Position numbers and translations under genes: made by a program
In this document: positions 24,567 to 34,180 of the stretch, in pieces
How positions within the stretch are numbered: position 1 is the stretch's first letter
Layout: every line of letters starts with the position of its first letter
NCBI RefSeq assembly: GCF_001514115.1
Contig: NZ_KQ948455.1
Location: forward strand, 482,709-546,708
DNA: 64,000 nt
Source: Streptomyces olivochromogenes
Lineage (GTDB): Bacteria > Actinomycetota > Actinomycetes > Streptomycetales > Streptomycetaceae
Direction: 5' to 3'
Notes under the pieces: model-generated
Told to the model about the DNA's origin: nothing
Databases searched by the model: none
Seen by the model: only the letters and a program-made list of their open reading frames with translations

Positions 24567-25943
24567 GTGCGTGAATATCTGCTGACGCTCTGCATCACGG
24601 CCGCGGTGACGTATCTGCTGACAGGGCCGGTACGGAAGTTCGCGATCGTGGCCGGAGCCATGCCGCAGATCCGGGCACGTGACGTGCACCGGGAACCCAC
24701 GCCGCGGCTCGGCGGCATCGCGATGTTCTTCGGTCTGTGCGCCGGTCTGCTGGTCGCCGACCATCTGCGGAACCTCAACGCGGTCTTCTCGGACTCCAAC
24801 GAGCCCCGCGCACTGCTCTCCGGCGCCGCGCTGATCTGGCTGATCGGTGTCCTGGACGACAAGTTCGAGATCGACGCCCTGATCAAGCTGGGCGGCCAGA
24901 TGATCGCCGCGGGTGTGATGGTCATGCAGGGTCTGACGATCCTGTGGCTGCCCATCCCCGGCGTCGGCCTGGTCGCGCTGACCCAGTGGCAGGGCACCCT
25001 GCTCACCGTGGCGCTGGTCGTCATCACGATCAACGCGGTGAACTTCGTCGACGGCCTCGACGGTCTGGCCGCCGGCATGGTGTGCATCGCCTCCGCCGCG
25101 TTCTTCCTGTACGCGTACCGCATCTGGTACAGCTACGGCATCGAGGCCGCCGCCCCGGCGACCCTCTTCGCGTCGATCCTCATGGGCATGTGTCTGGGCT
25201 TCCTGCCGCACAACATGCACCCCGCCCGGATCTTCATGGGCGACTCCGGCTCGATGCTGATCGGCCTGGTGCTGGCCGCCGGCGCGATCTCCATCACCGG
25301 GCAGATCGACCCGGACGCGATGAACCTGTTCTCCGGTTCGGAGCGCAACACCGTGCACCAGACGGTGCCGGTCTACATCCCGCTGCTGCTGCCGCTGACG
25401 ATCATCGCGGTCCCGGCAGCCGACCTGGTGCTCGCCATCGTGCGGCGCACCTGGCGCGGTCAGTCGCCCTTCGCCGCCGACCGCGGCCACCTGCACCACC
25501 GCCTCCTGGAGGTCGGCCACTCGCACAGCAGGGCCGTCCTGATCATGTACTTCTGGTCGGCGCTGATCGCCTTCGGAGCGCTCGCCTTCTCCGTGAACTC
25601 GGCGTCCATGTGGATCGTGCTCGGCATCGCGGCGCTCAGCGCGGTGGGTCTCGTACTGCTTCTGCTGCCGCGCTTCACGCCGCGTGCCCCGCGCTGGGCC
25701 GAGCACCTGGTGCCGCCGCGCTACCGCCGCCGTCGCAGGGTGGCCCTGGCGGCCGAGGCGGCCGTGGCCTCCGTCGCGTACGAGGAGCCGACGTCCCACG
25801 AGAAGGCGGCCCAGGAGCGGGAAGAGGGCGTGCGCGAACACCGTTCCCCGGTCACCACGGGTGTCTCAGGAGTCAACGGAGCGACGGCAATTGGGCCCCG
25901 TGCGCGCTTCCTGGAAGGGCGCAAAGCCGAATCTTCACGCTGA
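24567..25943 (+). CDS. undecaprenyl-phosphate GlcNAc-1-phosphate transferase (WecA-like)
   Basis: A 458-residue polytopic membrane protein with about 11 hydrophobic segments. It has the catalytic acidic motif LIGVLDDKFEID, NFVDGLDGLA, the FMGDSGS loop and the RGHLHHRLLEVGHS signature. This is the WecA/Rfe branch rather than MraY. It should transfer a sugar-1-phosphate to undecaprenyl phosphate at the cytoplasmic face and start a wall polymer such as teichoic acid, which suits the LCP ligase nearby. GTG 24567 follows GGGGAAG. The C-terminal 80 residues are cytoplasmic and low complexity. Confidence 0.9.
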   Translation: MREYLLTLCITAAVTYLLTGPVRKFAIVAGAMPQIRARDVHREPTPRLGGIAMFFGLCAGLLVADHLRNLNAVFSDSNEPRALLSGAALIWLIGVLDDKFEIDALIKLGGQMIAAGVMVMQGLTILWLPIPGVGLVALTQWQGTLLTVALVVITINAVNFVDGLDGLAAGMVCIASAAFFLYAYRIWYSYGIEAAAPATLFASILMGMCLGFLPHNMHPARIFMGDSGSMLIGLVLAAGAISITGQIDPDAMNLFSGSERNTVHQTVPVYIPLLLPLTIIAVPAADLVLAIVRRTWRGQSPFAADRGHLHHRLLEVGHSHSRAVLIMYFWSALIAFGALAFSVNSASMWIVLGIAALSAVGLVLLLLPRFTPRAPRWAEHLVPPRYRRRRRVALAAEAAVASVAYEEPTSHEKAAQEREEGVREHRSPVTTGVSGVNGATAIGPRARFLEGRKAESSR

Positions 25944-26227
25944 CGCAAAGTAAGAGTTCTGCAAGAGGGATCACCGGCAAACCGTGTCAATACCAGACAA
26001 GTCGCCCTCGATATTGCACATACGCGCAGGTTCACTCTCATGTGTGACAGCGAGCACACCTTCTAGGTAAAGACCGCATCAAATAGTTTGTGATACGGTT
26101 CACGAGAACCCGGGGTAGAGCCGAAGGACCGTAGTGAGACGGCCCCTTGGCGTGAGGTTCCCTCTCAGCCCGGGACTACGCTCGTCCATGACGACACCCT
26201 GCCCCCGAAGCAAGCGGAGTTGCCGCC
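25944..26227 (+). promoter_or_regulatory. upstream region of the atp operon
   Basis: 284 bp without a gene, with a relatively AT-rich part (about 25950-26100) unlike its surroundings. The segment AATAGTTTGTGATACGG near 26080-26097 and TACGCT near 26178 are possible -10 elements. I cannot choose the transcription start from sequence alone. Confidence 0.4.
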
Positions 26228-26668
26228 ATGCCGTCCAATGACGCCCGGAACCTATTGCACACCGCTGTCCCCACGGCGGCTGTCGGCGCGATCGCCGTCG
26301 CCGTCAGTGGCGTGATCGCGGGTGGCAAAGGCGCGCTCGGCGCGGGCATCGGCACACTGCTGGCCATCCTCTTCATGGGGATCGGCCTCTACGTCCTGCA
26401 GTGGACGGCAAAAACGCTCCCGCAGTTGTTCCAGGCCATGGGCCTGATGCTCTACGTGGCCCAGCTCCTGCTGCTCCTGATCTTCGTGGCACTCTTCAAG
26501 AACACGTCTCTGTTCAACCCCAAGGCGTTCGCGGTCGGCCTCGTCCTCGCGACCGTCGTGTGGATGGCGGCGCAGGCGCGGGCGCACATGAAGGCCAAGA
26601 TCTTCTATGTCGACCCCGAACCCGAGAAGAAGAGCGAGAAGCCCGAGAAATCAGGGTCCTCGTCGTGA
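26228..26668 (+). CDS. atpI: ATP synthase protein I
   Basis: A 146-residue membrane protein with four hydrophobic segments and a charged C-terminus (KKSEKPEKS). It heads the atp operon, the position of atpI, whose products help c-ring assembly or ion supply. ATG 26228 follows GGAG. Sequence conservation in this family is weak, so the call rests mostly on size, membrane pattern and position. A 225-bp gap before atpB may hold a second promoter. Confidence 0.85.
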   Translation: MPSNDARNLLHTAVPTAAVGAIAVAVSGVIAGGKGALGAGIGTLLAILFMGIGLYVLQWTAKTLPQLFQAMGLMLYVAQLLLLLIFVALFKNTSLFNPKAFAVGLVLATVVWMAAQARAHMKAKIFYVDPEPEKKSEKPEKSGSSS

Positions 26669-26893
26669 GGGGTAGGGGTGGGATAAAGCCATGTGGGAGA
26701 TCCTGCTATCGTCCGGTGCCAACTGCGGCATCGCGGGCGCGGGCATCTGAGCTGACGCCTGCTCAATCGCGAGGCTTGATGCCCCACAGCCGCCCTCACA
26801 TCCGTTACACCAGTCCAGTGCCGAACCGCGGCTGCGCGCCGCGCCGACACAACGAGGTTGCCGTACCTATGCGTCACGCCGAAGGAGCCCGTG

Positions 26894-27712
26894 GTGAGTG
26901 CTGACCAGACCCAGCTCGCCTTTGACTGGAGCTGTCGGATCATGTCCGACAACGGGTGTGGCTTTCCGGCTCCGGGCCTGCACTCGTTCCTCTTCAAGCC
27001 GCTCGCCACGGTCGGGGGGTTCGAGTTCAACAAGGTCATGCTGCTCGCCCTCCTCACCTCCATCCTTGTCGTCGCCTTCTTCTGGGCGGCCTTCGGCAAG
27101 GCCAAGGTGATCCCGGGCAAGCTGCAGATGGTCGGTGAGGCCGGTTACGACTTCGTGCGCCGCGGCATCGTCTACGAGACGCTCGGCAAGCGCGAGGGCG
27201 AGAAGTACGTCCCGCTGATGGTCTCGCTGTTCTTCTTCATCTGGATCATGAACATTTGGTCCGTGATCCCGCTGGCCCAGTTCCCGGTCTCGTCGGTCTT
27301 CGCCTTCCCGGTGGTACTCGCCGCGCTGGTCTGGATCCTCTGGGTCTCGGTCACGTTCAAGCGCCACGGCTTCGTCGGCTTCTTCAAGAACGTGACGGGC
27401 TACGACAAGTCGCTCGGCGGGGTGCTGCCGCTCGTGATGGTCATCGAGTTCCTCTCGAACCTGATCGTCCGCCCCTTCACGCACGCGGTCCGACTCTTCG
27501 CCAACATGTTCGCCGGCCACCTGATGCTGGTCATGTTCACGGTCGCCTCCTGGTACCTGCTGAACAGCTGGATGGTCCCGGCGGCCGGTGTGTCGTTCGT
27601 GATGACCATCGTCATGATCCTCTTCGAGCTTTTCGTGCAGGCCGTCCAGGCGTACGTCTTCGTACTGCTGGCCTGCTCGTACCTCCAGGGCGCGCTCGCC
27701 GAGCACCACTGA
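26894..27712 (+). CDS. atpB: ATP synthase F0 subunit a
   Basis: A 272-residue membrane subunit that forms the proton half-channels against the c ring. The essential arginine is in the helix RPFTHAVRLFANMFAGH, followed by the conserved FELFVQAVQAYVFVLL helix. I chose GTG 26894 because GAAGGAG (26881-26887) is well placed and the protein then starts MSADQTQ; GTG 26891 is one codon upstream. It is followed by atpE after 76 bp. Confidence 0.96.
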   Translation: MSADQTQLAFDWSCRIMSDNGCGFPAPGLHSFLFKPLATVGGFEFNKVMLLALLTSILVVAFFWAAFGKAKVIPGKLQMVGEAGYDFVRRGIVYETLGKREGEKYVPLMVSLFFFIWIMNIWSVIPLAQFPVSSVFAFPVVLAALVWILWVSVTFKRHGFVGFFKNVTGYDKSLGGVLPLVMVIEFLSNLIVRPFTHAVRLFANMFAGHLMLVMFTVASWYLLNSWMVPAAGVSFVMTIVMILFELFVQAVQAYVFVLLACSYLQGALAEHH

Positions 27713-27788
27713 GTCACCGCCCCCCGCAAACCCCAGAACGTCCGGTGGCCAACCCCCGCCGGTCCAAGAAAGAGAAGGAAGATTCAGC

Positions 27789-28025
27789 ATGGCTGCCACT
27801 GAGACCCTCGCCGCTGTCTCCGGTTCGCTCGGTTCCATCGGCTACGGCCTCGCCGCCATCGGCCCCGGCGTCGGCGTCGGCATCATCTTCGGTAACGGCA
27901 CCCAGGCCCTGGCCCGTCAGCCCGAAGCCGCCGGTCTGATCCGCGCAAACCAGATCCTCGGCTTCGCCTTCTGTGAGGCGCTCGCCCTCATCGGCATCGT
28001 TATGCCGTTCGTGTTCGGTAAGTAA
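27789..28025 (+). CDS. atpE: ATP synthase F0 subunit c
   Basis: A 78-residue two-helix proteolipid. The proton-carrying carboxylate is Glu63 (GFAFCEALALIG). The polar loop R43-Q44-P45 contacts the central stalk. The first helix has the G-x-G-x-G pattern needed for tight ring packing. ATG 27789 follows AGAAGGAAG. Confidence 0.97.
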   Translation: MAATETLAAVSGSLGSIGYGLAAIGPGVGVGIIFGNGTQALARQPEAAGLIRANQILGFAFCEALALIGIVMPFVFGK

Positions 28026-28063
28026 TCACCCCTTACTGACACGAAACGACGAAAGGCACTGAT

Positions 28064-28612
28064 GTGATCGCCAACCTGGTTGCACTCGCAGCCGAGGAAG
28101 AGCAGAACCCGCTCATCCCGGCGGGTCCCGAGCTGCTCGTCGGCACCATCGCCTTCGCCATCGTGTTCTTCTTCTTCTGGAAGAAGCTCCTCCCGAACAT
28201 CAACAAGGTTCTGGAAGAGCGCCGCGCGGCGATCGAAGGCGGTATCGAAGAGGCCGACGCCATGAAGGTCGAAGCCCAGAGCGTGCTGGAGCAGTACAAG
28301 GCCCAGCTCGCCGAGGCACGGCACGAGGCCGCGCGGCTGCGCCAGGAGGCGCAGGAGCAGGGCGCCACGCTCATCGCCGACATGCGTGCGGAAGGCCAGC
28401 GGCAGCGCGAGGAGATCATCGCCGCCGGTCACTCGCAGCTCGAGGCCGACCGCAAGGCCGCCTCGCAGGCGCTGCGACAGGACGTGGGCAAGCTCGCCAC
28501 CGACCTGGCCGGCAAGCTCGTCGGTGAGTCCCTCGAGGACCACGCCCGGCAGAGCCGCGTCATCGACCGTTTCCTCGACGAGCTCGAGGAGAAGGCCGAG
28601 GCGACTCGATGA
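28064..28612 (+). CDS. atpF: ATP synthase F0 subunit b
   Basis: A 182-residue peripheral-stalk subunit. One membrane segment (LLVGTIAFAIVFFFFW, about 24-40) is followed by a long charged alpha-helix (EERRAAIEGGIEEADAMK and on). It starts at GTG 28064 after GAAAGG. Its stop overlaps the atpH start in ATGA (28609-28612), implying coupled translation. Confidence 0.96.
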   Translation: MIANLVALAAEEEQNPLIPAGPELLVGTIAFAIVFFFFWKKLLPNINKVLEERRAAIEGGIEEADAMKVEAQSVLEQYKAQLAEARHEAARLRQEAQEQGATLIADMRAEGQRQREEIIAAGHSQLEADRKAASQALRQDVGKLATDLAGKLVGESLEDHARQSRVIDRFLDELEEKAEATR

Positions 28613-29433
28613 CCGCACACGGAGCAAGCCGCGAGGCCCTCGCTGCAGCTCGTGAGCGTCTCGACGCGCTGACGGACTCGACGTCCGTGGACGCGGTCCA
28701 GCTCGGCGACGAGCTGGCCGCCGTCACCGCGCTGCTCAACCGCGAGGTGTCGCTGCGTCGGGTCCTGACCGACCCGGCGCAGCCCGGCGAGGCCAAGGCC
28801 GAGCTGGCCCAGCGCCTGCTCGGCGGCCAGGTCGGCGGGTCGACCGCGGACCTGGTGACCGGCCTGGTGCGCTCGCGCTGGTCGCAGTCGCGTGACCTGG
28901 TGGACGCGCTGGAGGAGCTGGCGAGCATCGCCGACCTCACGGCCGCCCAGCGGGCGAACGCGCTCGACGACGTCGAGGACGAACTGTTCCGCTTCGGTCG
29001 GATCGTCGCTTCGAACACCGAGCTGCGCGCCGCGCTGACCGACCGCACCGCCTCGAAGGCGGCCAAGAGCGAGCTGCTGCACAGCCTGCTCGGCGGCCGG
29101 GCCAACCCGACCACCGAACGCCTGGTGACGCGCCTTGTGGCCGCGCCCCGGGGACGTAGCCTGGAGGCGGGACTCGAGTCCCTGTCCAAGCTCGCCGCCG
29201 AGCGCCGCAACCGCATGGTCGCCGTCGTCACCTCGGCGGTCCCGCTGAGTGACGGACAGAAGCAGCGCCTCGGTGCCGCTCTGGCGAAGCTCTACGGCCG
29301 CCCGATGCACCTCAACCTCGACGTGGACCCCGCGGTCGTCGGCGGGATGCGGGTGCAGGTCGGCGACGAGATCATCGACGGTGCCGTCGCGGACCGACTC
29401 GAGGACGCGCGCCGCCGCATCGTCGGCCAGTAG
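28609..29433 (+). CDS. atpH: ATP synthase F1 subunit delta
   Basis: A 274-residue subunit that links F1 to the stator stalk. It is longer than the roughly 180-residue E. coli delta, as is usual in actinobacteria, where the N-terminal region is extended. The C-terminal VDPAVVGGMRVQVGDEIIDGA motif is the family signature. ATG 28609 overlaps the atpF stop. Confidence 0.95.
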   Translation: MTAHGASREALAAARERLDALTDSTSVDAVQLGDELAAVTALLNREVSLRRVLTDPAQPGEAKAELAQRLLGGQVGGSTADLVTGLVRSRWSQSRDLVDALEELASIADLTAAQRANALDDVEDELFRFGRIVASNTELRAALTDRTASKAAKSELLHSLLGGRANPTTERLVTRLVAAPRGRSLEAGLESLSKLAAERRNRMVAVVTSAVPLSDGQKQRLGAALAKLYGRPMHLNLDVDPAVVGGMRVQVGDEIIDGAVADRLEDARRRIVGQ

Positions 29434-29557
29434 CAACTCAATACGCGTAACCACGTAGTACTTACGGCCCTGGTTGGGCCGTGCAGAGGATTCCTGGGGG
29501 CTGACCCCAGACCCCCCAAGAAAACTTCGGGCCCAACAAGGAGAGCAGGGAACCCAG

Positions 29558-31147
29558 ATGGCGGAGCTCACGATCCGGCCGGAGGAGATCCGGGACGCGC
29601 TGGAGAACTTTGTCCAGTCGTACAAGCCGGACGCGGCCTCGCGCGAGGAGGTCGGTACGGTCACCGTCGCCGGCGACGGTATCGCCAAGATCGAGGGCCT
29701 TCCCTCGGCGATGGCGAACGAGCTGCTGAAGTTCGAGGACGGAACCCTCGGTCTCGCGCTGAACCTGGAAGAGCGCGAGATCGGTGCGGTCGTCCTCGGC
29801 GAGTTCAGTGGTATCGAGGAGGGCCAGCCGGTGCAGCGCACCGGTGAGGTGCTGTCCGTCGCCGTGGGCGAGGGCTACCTCGGCCGCGTCGTCGACCCGC
29901 TCGGCAACCCGATCGACGGCCTCGGCGAGATCGAGACCACCGGCCGCCGCGCCCTCGAGCTGCAGGCCCCGGGCGTCATGGTCCGCAAGTCGGTGCACGA
30001 GCCGATGGAGACCGGCTACAAGGCCGTCGACGCGATGACCCCGATCGGCCGTGGCCAGCGTCAGCTGGTCATCGGCGACCGTCAGACCGGCAAGACCGCG
30101 CTGGCCGTCGACACGATCATCAACCAGCGCGACAACTGGCGCTCGGGCGACACCAAGAAGCAGGTCCGCTGCATCTACGTCGCCATCGGTCAGAAGGGTT
30201 CAACCATCGCCTCCGTGCGTGGCGCCCTCGAAGAGGCCGGCGCGCTGGAGTACACGACCATCGTCGCCGCCCCGGCGTCCGACCCGGCCGGCTTCAAGTA
30301 CCTTGCGCCGTACACCGGTTCGGCCATCGGCCAGCAGTGGATGTACGAGGGCAAGCACGTCCTCATCATCTTCGACGACCTCTCGAAGCAGGCCGACGCC
30401 TACCGCGCCGTGTCCCTGCTGCTCCGCCGTCCGCCGGGGCGCGAGGCCTACCCCGGTGACGTCTTCTACCTGCACTCCCGTCTGCTGGAGCGCTGCGCGA
30501 AGCTCTCCGACGACCTGGGCGCCGGTTCGATGACGGGTCTGCCGATCGTCGAGACCAAGGCGAACGACGTGTCGGCGTTCATCCCGACCAACGTCATCTC
30601 CATCACCGACGGCCAGTGCTTCCTGGAGTCCGACCTGTTCAACGCCGGCCAGCGTCCGGCCCTGAACGTCGGTATCTCGGTCTCCCGCGTCGGTGGCTCC
30701 GCCCAGCACAAGGCGATGAAGCAGGTCTCCGGCCGACTCCGCCTGGACCTCGCCCAGTACCGCGAGCTGGAGGCGTTCGCCGCCTTCGGTTCCGACCTGG
30801 ACGCCGCGTCGAAGTCCCAGCTGGAGCGCGGTCAGCGCCTGGTCGAGCTGCTCAAGCAGGCTCAGTACCAGCCGATGGCCACCGAGGACCAGGTCGTCTC
30901 CGTCTGGGCCGGTACCACCGGCAAGATGGACGAGGTACCGGTCGCCGACATCCGCCGCTTCGAGAAGGAGCTCCTGGAGTACCTGCACCGCAAGGAGCAG
31001 GGCCTCATGACCTCCATCAAGGAGGGCGGCAAGATGTCGGACGACACCCTCACGGCCATCGCCGACGCCATCGCGGACTTCAAGAAGCAGTTCGAGACCT
31101 CGGACGGCAAGCTTCTCGGCGAAGACGTTCCGGCCGCGGCCAAGTGA
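29558..31147 (+). CDS. atpA: ATP synthase F1 subunit alpha
   Basis: A 529-residue F1 subunit. Motifs are the Walker A GDRQTGKTALAV and the FDDLSKQA Walker B segment. The family signature P-x-DVFYLHSRLLER-type stretch, PGDVFYLHSRLLERCAKLS, is present. I chose ATG 29558, after AGGGA, which starts MAELTIRPEE. The 124-bp gap before it contains a small GGGG/CCCC hairpin around 29490-29505. Confidence 0.97.
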   Translation: MAELTIRPEEIRDALENFVQSYKPDAASREEVGTVTVAGDGIAKIEGLPSAMANELLKFEDGTLGLALNLEEREIGAVVLGEFSGIEEGQPVQRTGEVLSVAVGEGYLGRVVDPLGNPIDGLGEIETTGRRALELQAPGVMVRKSVHEPMETGYKAVDAMTPIGRGQRQLVIGDRQTGKTALAVDTIINQRDNWRSGDTKKQVRCIYVAIGQKGSTIASVRGALEEAGALEYTTIVAAPASDPAGFKYLAPYTGSAIGQQWMYEGKHVLIIFDDLSKQADAYRAVSLLLRRPPGREAYPGDVFYLHSRLLERCAKLSDDLGAGSMTGLPIVETKANDVSAFIPTNVISITDGQCFLESDLFNAGQRPALNVGISVSRVGGSAQHKAMKQVSGRLRLDLAQYRELEAFAAFGSDLDAASKSQLERGQRLVELLKQAQYQPMATEDQVVSVWAGTTGKMDEVPVADIRRFEKELLEYLHRKEQGLMTSIKEGGKMSDDTLTAIADAIADFKKQFETSDGKLLGEDVPAAAK

Positions 31148-31168
31148 CGTAAGGAAGGGACCTGACTC

Positions 31169-32083
31169 ATGGGAGCCCAGCTCCGGGTCTACAAGCGTCG
31201 CATCCGATCCGTCACCGCGACCAAGAAGATCACCAAGGCGATGGAGATGATCGCCGCCTCGCGTGTCGTCAAGGCGCAGCGCAAGGTGGCGGCCTCCGCG
31301 CCGTACGCGACCGAGCTCACCCGCGCGGTCACGGCGGTCGGCACCGGCTCGAACACCAAGCACCCGCTGACCACGGAGGCGGAGTCGGCGACCCGTTCCG
31401 CGGTGCTGCTCCTCACGAGCGACCGCGGACTGGCCGGCGCCTTCAACTCCAACGCCATCAAGGCGGCGGAGCTGTTGACCGCCCGTCTTGAGGCGGAGGG
31501 CAAGGAGGTCGACACGTACATCGTCGGCCGCCGCGGTCTGGCCCACTACAACTTCCGCGAGCGCAAGGTCGTGGAGTCGTGGTCGGGTTTCACCGACGAG
31601 CCCACCTACGCGGACGCCAAGAAGGTCGCGGCGCCGCTCATCGAGGCCATCGAAACGGCGACGGAGGACGGCGGCGTGGATGAACTCCACATCGTCTACA
31701 CCGAGTTCGTCTCGATGATGACGCAGAACGCGGTCGACGGCCGCCTGCTGCCACTGCGCCTCGAAGAGGTCGCGGAAGAGGCGCCCAAGGGCGAGATCCT
31801 TCCGCTGTACGAGTTCGAGCCGTCGGCGGAGGACGTCCTCGACGCCCTGCTGCCCCGGTACGTCGAGAGCCGTATCTACAACGCGCTGCTCCAGTCGGCT
31901 GCCTCCAAGCACGCCGCCACCCGCCGCGCGATGAAGTCGGCGACCGACAACGCGGGAGACCTGATCACCACGCTCTCCCGTCTTGCCAATGCGGCCCGCC
32001 AGGCCGAAATCACCCAGGAAATCAGCGAGATCGTCGGTGGCTCCGCAGCCCTTGCCGACGCGACCGCGGGGAGTGACAAGTAA
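31169..32083 (+). CDS. atpG: ATP synthase F1 subunit gamma
   Basis: A 304-residue central-stalk rotor subunit. The N-terminal coiled-coil helix (RRIRSVTATKKITKAMEMIA) and the long C-terminal helix (RRAMKSATDNAGDLI) are clear. ATG 31169 follows GGAAGGGA. The stop overlaps the atpD start by one base (TAATG at 32081-32085). Confidence 0.97.
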   Translation: MGAQLRVYKRRIRSVTATKKITKAMEMIAASRVVKAQRKVAASAPYATELTRAVTAVGTGSNTKHPLTTEAESATRSAVLLLTSDRGLAGAFNSNAIKAAELLTARLEAEGKEVDTYIVGRRGLAHYNFRERKVVESWSGFTDEPTYADAKKVAAPLIEAIETATEDGGVDELHIVYTEFVSMMTQNAVDGRLLPLRLEEVAEEAPKGEILPLYEFEPSAEDVLDALLPRYVESRIYNALLQSAASKHAATRRAMKSATDNAGDLITTLSRLANAARQAEITQEISEIVGGSAALADATAGSDK

Positions 32084-33519
32084 TGACGACGACTTCTGAG
32101 ACGGCCGTTGCCACGGGCCGCGTCGCCCGGGTCATCGGCCCGGTCGTCGACGTGGAGTTCCCCGTCGACGCGATGCCGGACATCTACAACGCCCTTCACG
32201 TCGAGGTGGCCGACCCGGCCAACGCCGGCGAGAAGAAGACGCTGACCCTGGAAGTCGCCCAGCACCTGGGTGACGGCCTGGTCCGCACGATCTCCATGCA
32301 GCCCACCGACGGTCTGGTCCGCCAGGCCGCGGTCACCGACACCGGCACGGGCATCACCGTCCCGGTCGGTGACTTCACCAAGGGCAAGGTGTTCAACACC
32401 CTCGGTGAGGTGCTGAACTCCGACGAGAAGTACGAGGGCGAGCGCTGGTCCATCCACCGCAAGGCCCCGCGCTTCGACGAACTCGAGTCGAAGACCGAGA
32501 TGTTCGAGACCGGCGTCAAGGTCATCGACCTTCTCACCCCGTACGTCAAGGGTGGAAAGATCGGTCTGTTCGGTGGTGCCGGTGTCGGCAAGACGGTGCT
32601 CATCCAGGAGATGATCTACCGCGTCGCCAACAACCACGACGGTGTCTCCGTGTTCGCCGGTGTCGGTGAGCGCACCCGTGAGGGCAACGACCTCATCGAG
32701 GAGATGTCGGACTCGGGCGTCATCGACAAGACGGCGCTTGTCTTCGGTCAGATGGACGAGCCCCCGGGCACCCGTCTGCGCGTGGCCCTGGCGGGTCTGA
32801 CGATGGCGGAGTACTTCCGTGACGTCCAGAACCAGGACGTGCTGTTCTTCATCGACAACATCTTCCGCTTCACGCAGGCCGGTTCCGAGGTCTCGACCCT
32901 GCTCGGCCGTATGCCCTCCGCGGTGGGCTACCAGCCGAACCTGGCCGACGAGATGGGTCTCCTCCAGGAGCGCATCACCTCGACCCGTGGTCACTCGATC
33001 ACCTCGATGCAGGCGATCTACGTCCCCGCGGACGACCTGACCGACCCGGCCCCGGCCACCACGTTCGCCCACCTCGACGCGACGACGGTGCTGTCCCGTC
33101 CGATCTCCGAGAAGGGCATCTACCCGGCCGTGGACCCGCTGGACTCCACGTCCCGCATCCTGGACCCGCGCTACATCGCGGCGGATCACTACGCTGCCGC
33201 GATGCGGGTCAAGTCGGTCCTGCAGAAGTACAAGGACCTCCAGGACATCATCGCGATCCTCGGTATCGACGAGCTCGGCGAGGAGGACAAGCTCACTGTC
33301 CACCGCGCCCGTCGCGTGGAGCGCTTCCTGTCCCAGAACACCCACGTCGCCAAGCAGTTCACCGGCGTCGACGGGTCGGACGTCCCGCTGGACGAGTCGA
33401 TCGCGGCCTTCAACGCGATCATCGACGGTGAGTACGACCACTTCCCGGAGCAGGCGTTCTTCCTGTGCGGTGGCATTGAGGACCTCAAGGCCAACGCCAA
33501 GGAGCTCGGCGTCTCCTGA
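32083..33519 (+). CDS. atpD: ATP synthase F1 subunit beta (catalytic)
   Basis: A 478-residue catalytic subunit. Motifs are the Walker A GGAGVGKTVLIQE, the catalytic glutamate in GERTREGNDL, FIDNIFRFTQAGSEVS, and the conserved GRMPSAVGYQPNL. Length and order match the family. It overlaps atpG by one base. A 163-bp spacer with a strong hairpin separates it from atpC. Confidence 0.98.
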   Translation: MTTTSETAVATGRVARVIGPVVDVEFPVDAMPDIYNALHVEVADPANAGEKKTLTLEVAQHLGDGLVRTISMQPTDGLVRQAAVTDTGTGITVPVGDFTKGKVFNTLGEVLNSDEKYEGERWSIHRKAPRFDELESKTEMFETGVKVIDLLTPYVKGGKIGLFGGAGVGKTVLIQEMIYRVANNHDGVSVFAGVGERTREGNDLIEEMSDSGVIDKTALVFGQMDEPPGTRLRVALAGLTMAEYFRDVQNQDVLFFIDNIFRFTQAGSEVSTLLGRMPSAVGYQPNLADEMGLLQERITSTRGHSITSMQAIYVPADDLTDPAPATTFAHLDATTVLSRPISEKGIYPAVDPLDSTSRILDPRYIAADHYAAAMRVKSVLQKYKDLQDIIAILGIDELGEEDKLTVHRARRVERFLSQNTHVAKQFTGVDGSDVPLDESIAAFNAIIDGEYDHFPEQAFFLCGGIEDLKANAKELGVS

Positions 33520-33569
33520 ATCTCGCGTACCTGAGGGACTCCGGTTCCTGAGGAACTCGTGTTCGTGAA

Positions 33570-33616
33570 GGAGGGGGACGGGACCGCACCTCGCGGGGCG
33601 CGTCCCGTCCCCCTCC
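33570..33616 (+). terminator. hairpin between atpD and atpC
   Basis: Arms 33570-33583 (GGAGGGGGACGGGA) and 33603-33616 form a perfect 14-bp stem with a GC-rich loop. There is no T tract. A -10-like TAGACT follows at 33627-33632. Confidence 0.6.
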
Positions 33617-33682
33617 GTACGCCCATTAGACTTTGACCCAACACCCGGCAGCCATGCCGGGTGGTGACCCGAGGAGCCCACC

Positions 33683-34057
33683 TTGGCTGCTGAGCTGCAC
33701 GTCGAGCTCGTCGCCGCGGACCGCAGTGTCTGGTCCGGCGAGGCCACCCTGGTCGTCGCGCGTACCACGTCCGGCGACATCGGCGTCATGCCCGGTCACC
33801 AGCCGCTGCTCGGTGTGCTGGAGTCGGGCCCGGTGACCATCCGTACGAGTGATGGTGGAACGGTCGTCGCCGCGGTGCACGGCGGTTTCGTCTCGTTCGC
33901 CGACAACAAGCTGTCACTGCTGGCCGAGATCGCCGAGCTGTCGGACGAGATCGACGTCCAGCGCGTGGAGCGGGAGCTCGAGCGCGCGAAGGCGGAGGGC
34001 GATGCCTCCGCCGAGCGCCGCGCGGACGTCCGTCTGCGGGCGGTGTCGGCGCGCTGA
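33683..34057 (+). CDS. atpC: ATP synthase F1 subunit epsilon
   Basis: A 124-residue rotor subunit with an N-terminal beta-barrel (GDIGVMPGHQPLLGVL) and a C-terminal helical hairpin that can inhibit hydrolysis. It starts at TTG 33683 after CCCGAGGAG. The hairpin upstream may reduce its expression relative to atpD or mark a separate promoter. Confidence 0.95.
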   Translation: MAAELHVELVAADRSVWSGEATLVVARTTSGDIGVMPGHQPLLGVLESGPVTIRTSDGGTVVAAVHGGFVSFADNKLSLLAEIAELSDEIDVQRVERELERAKAEGDASAERRADVRLRAVSAR

Positions 34058-34077
34058 GTCGCCGCGCTGTGTGATGC

Positions 34078-34154
34078 TTTGCCTCAGCCGCGGCGGGGAC
34101 CGGATGACTCCGGACCCCGCCGCGGCTGAGGCAAATGCGGAGGTTTTTTCTTTT
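34078..34154 (+). terminator. atp operon terminator
   Basis: A perfect 21-bp stem (34078-34098 with 34115-34135) whose loop carries a further CCGG self-pairing. A T-rich run (TTTTTT at 34144-34149) follows 8 nt later. This is the strongest terminator in the window. Confidence 0.95.
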
Positions 34155-34180
34155 CCGTTACCTAGGAGACGAGGAGGTCG

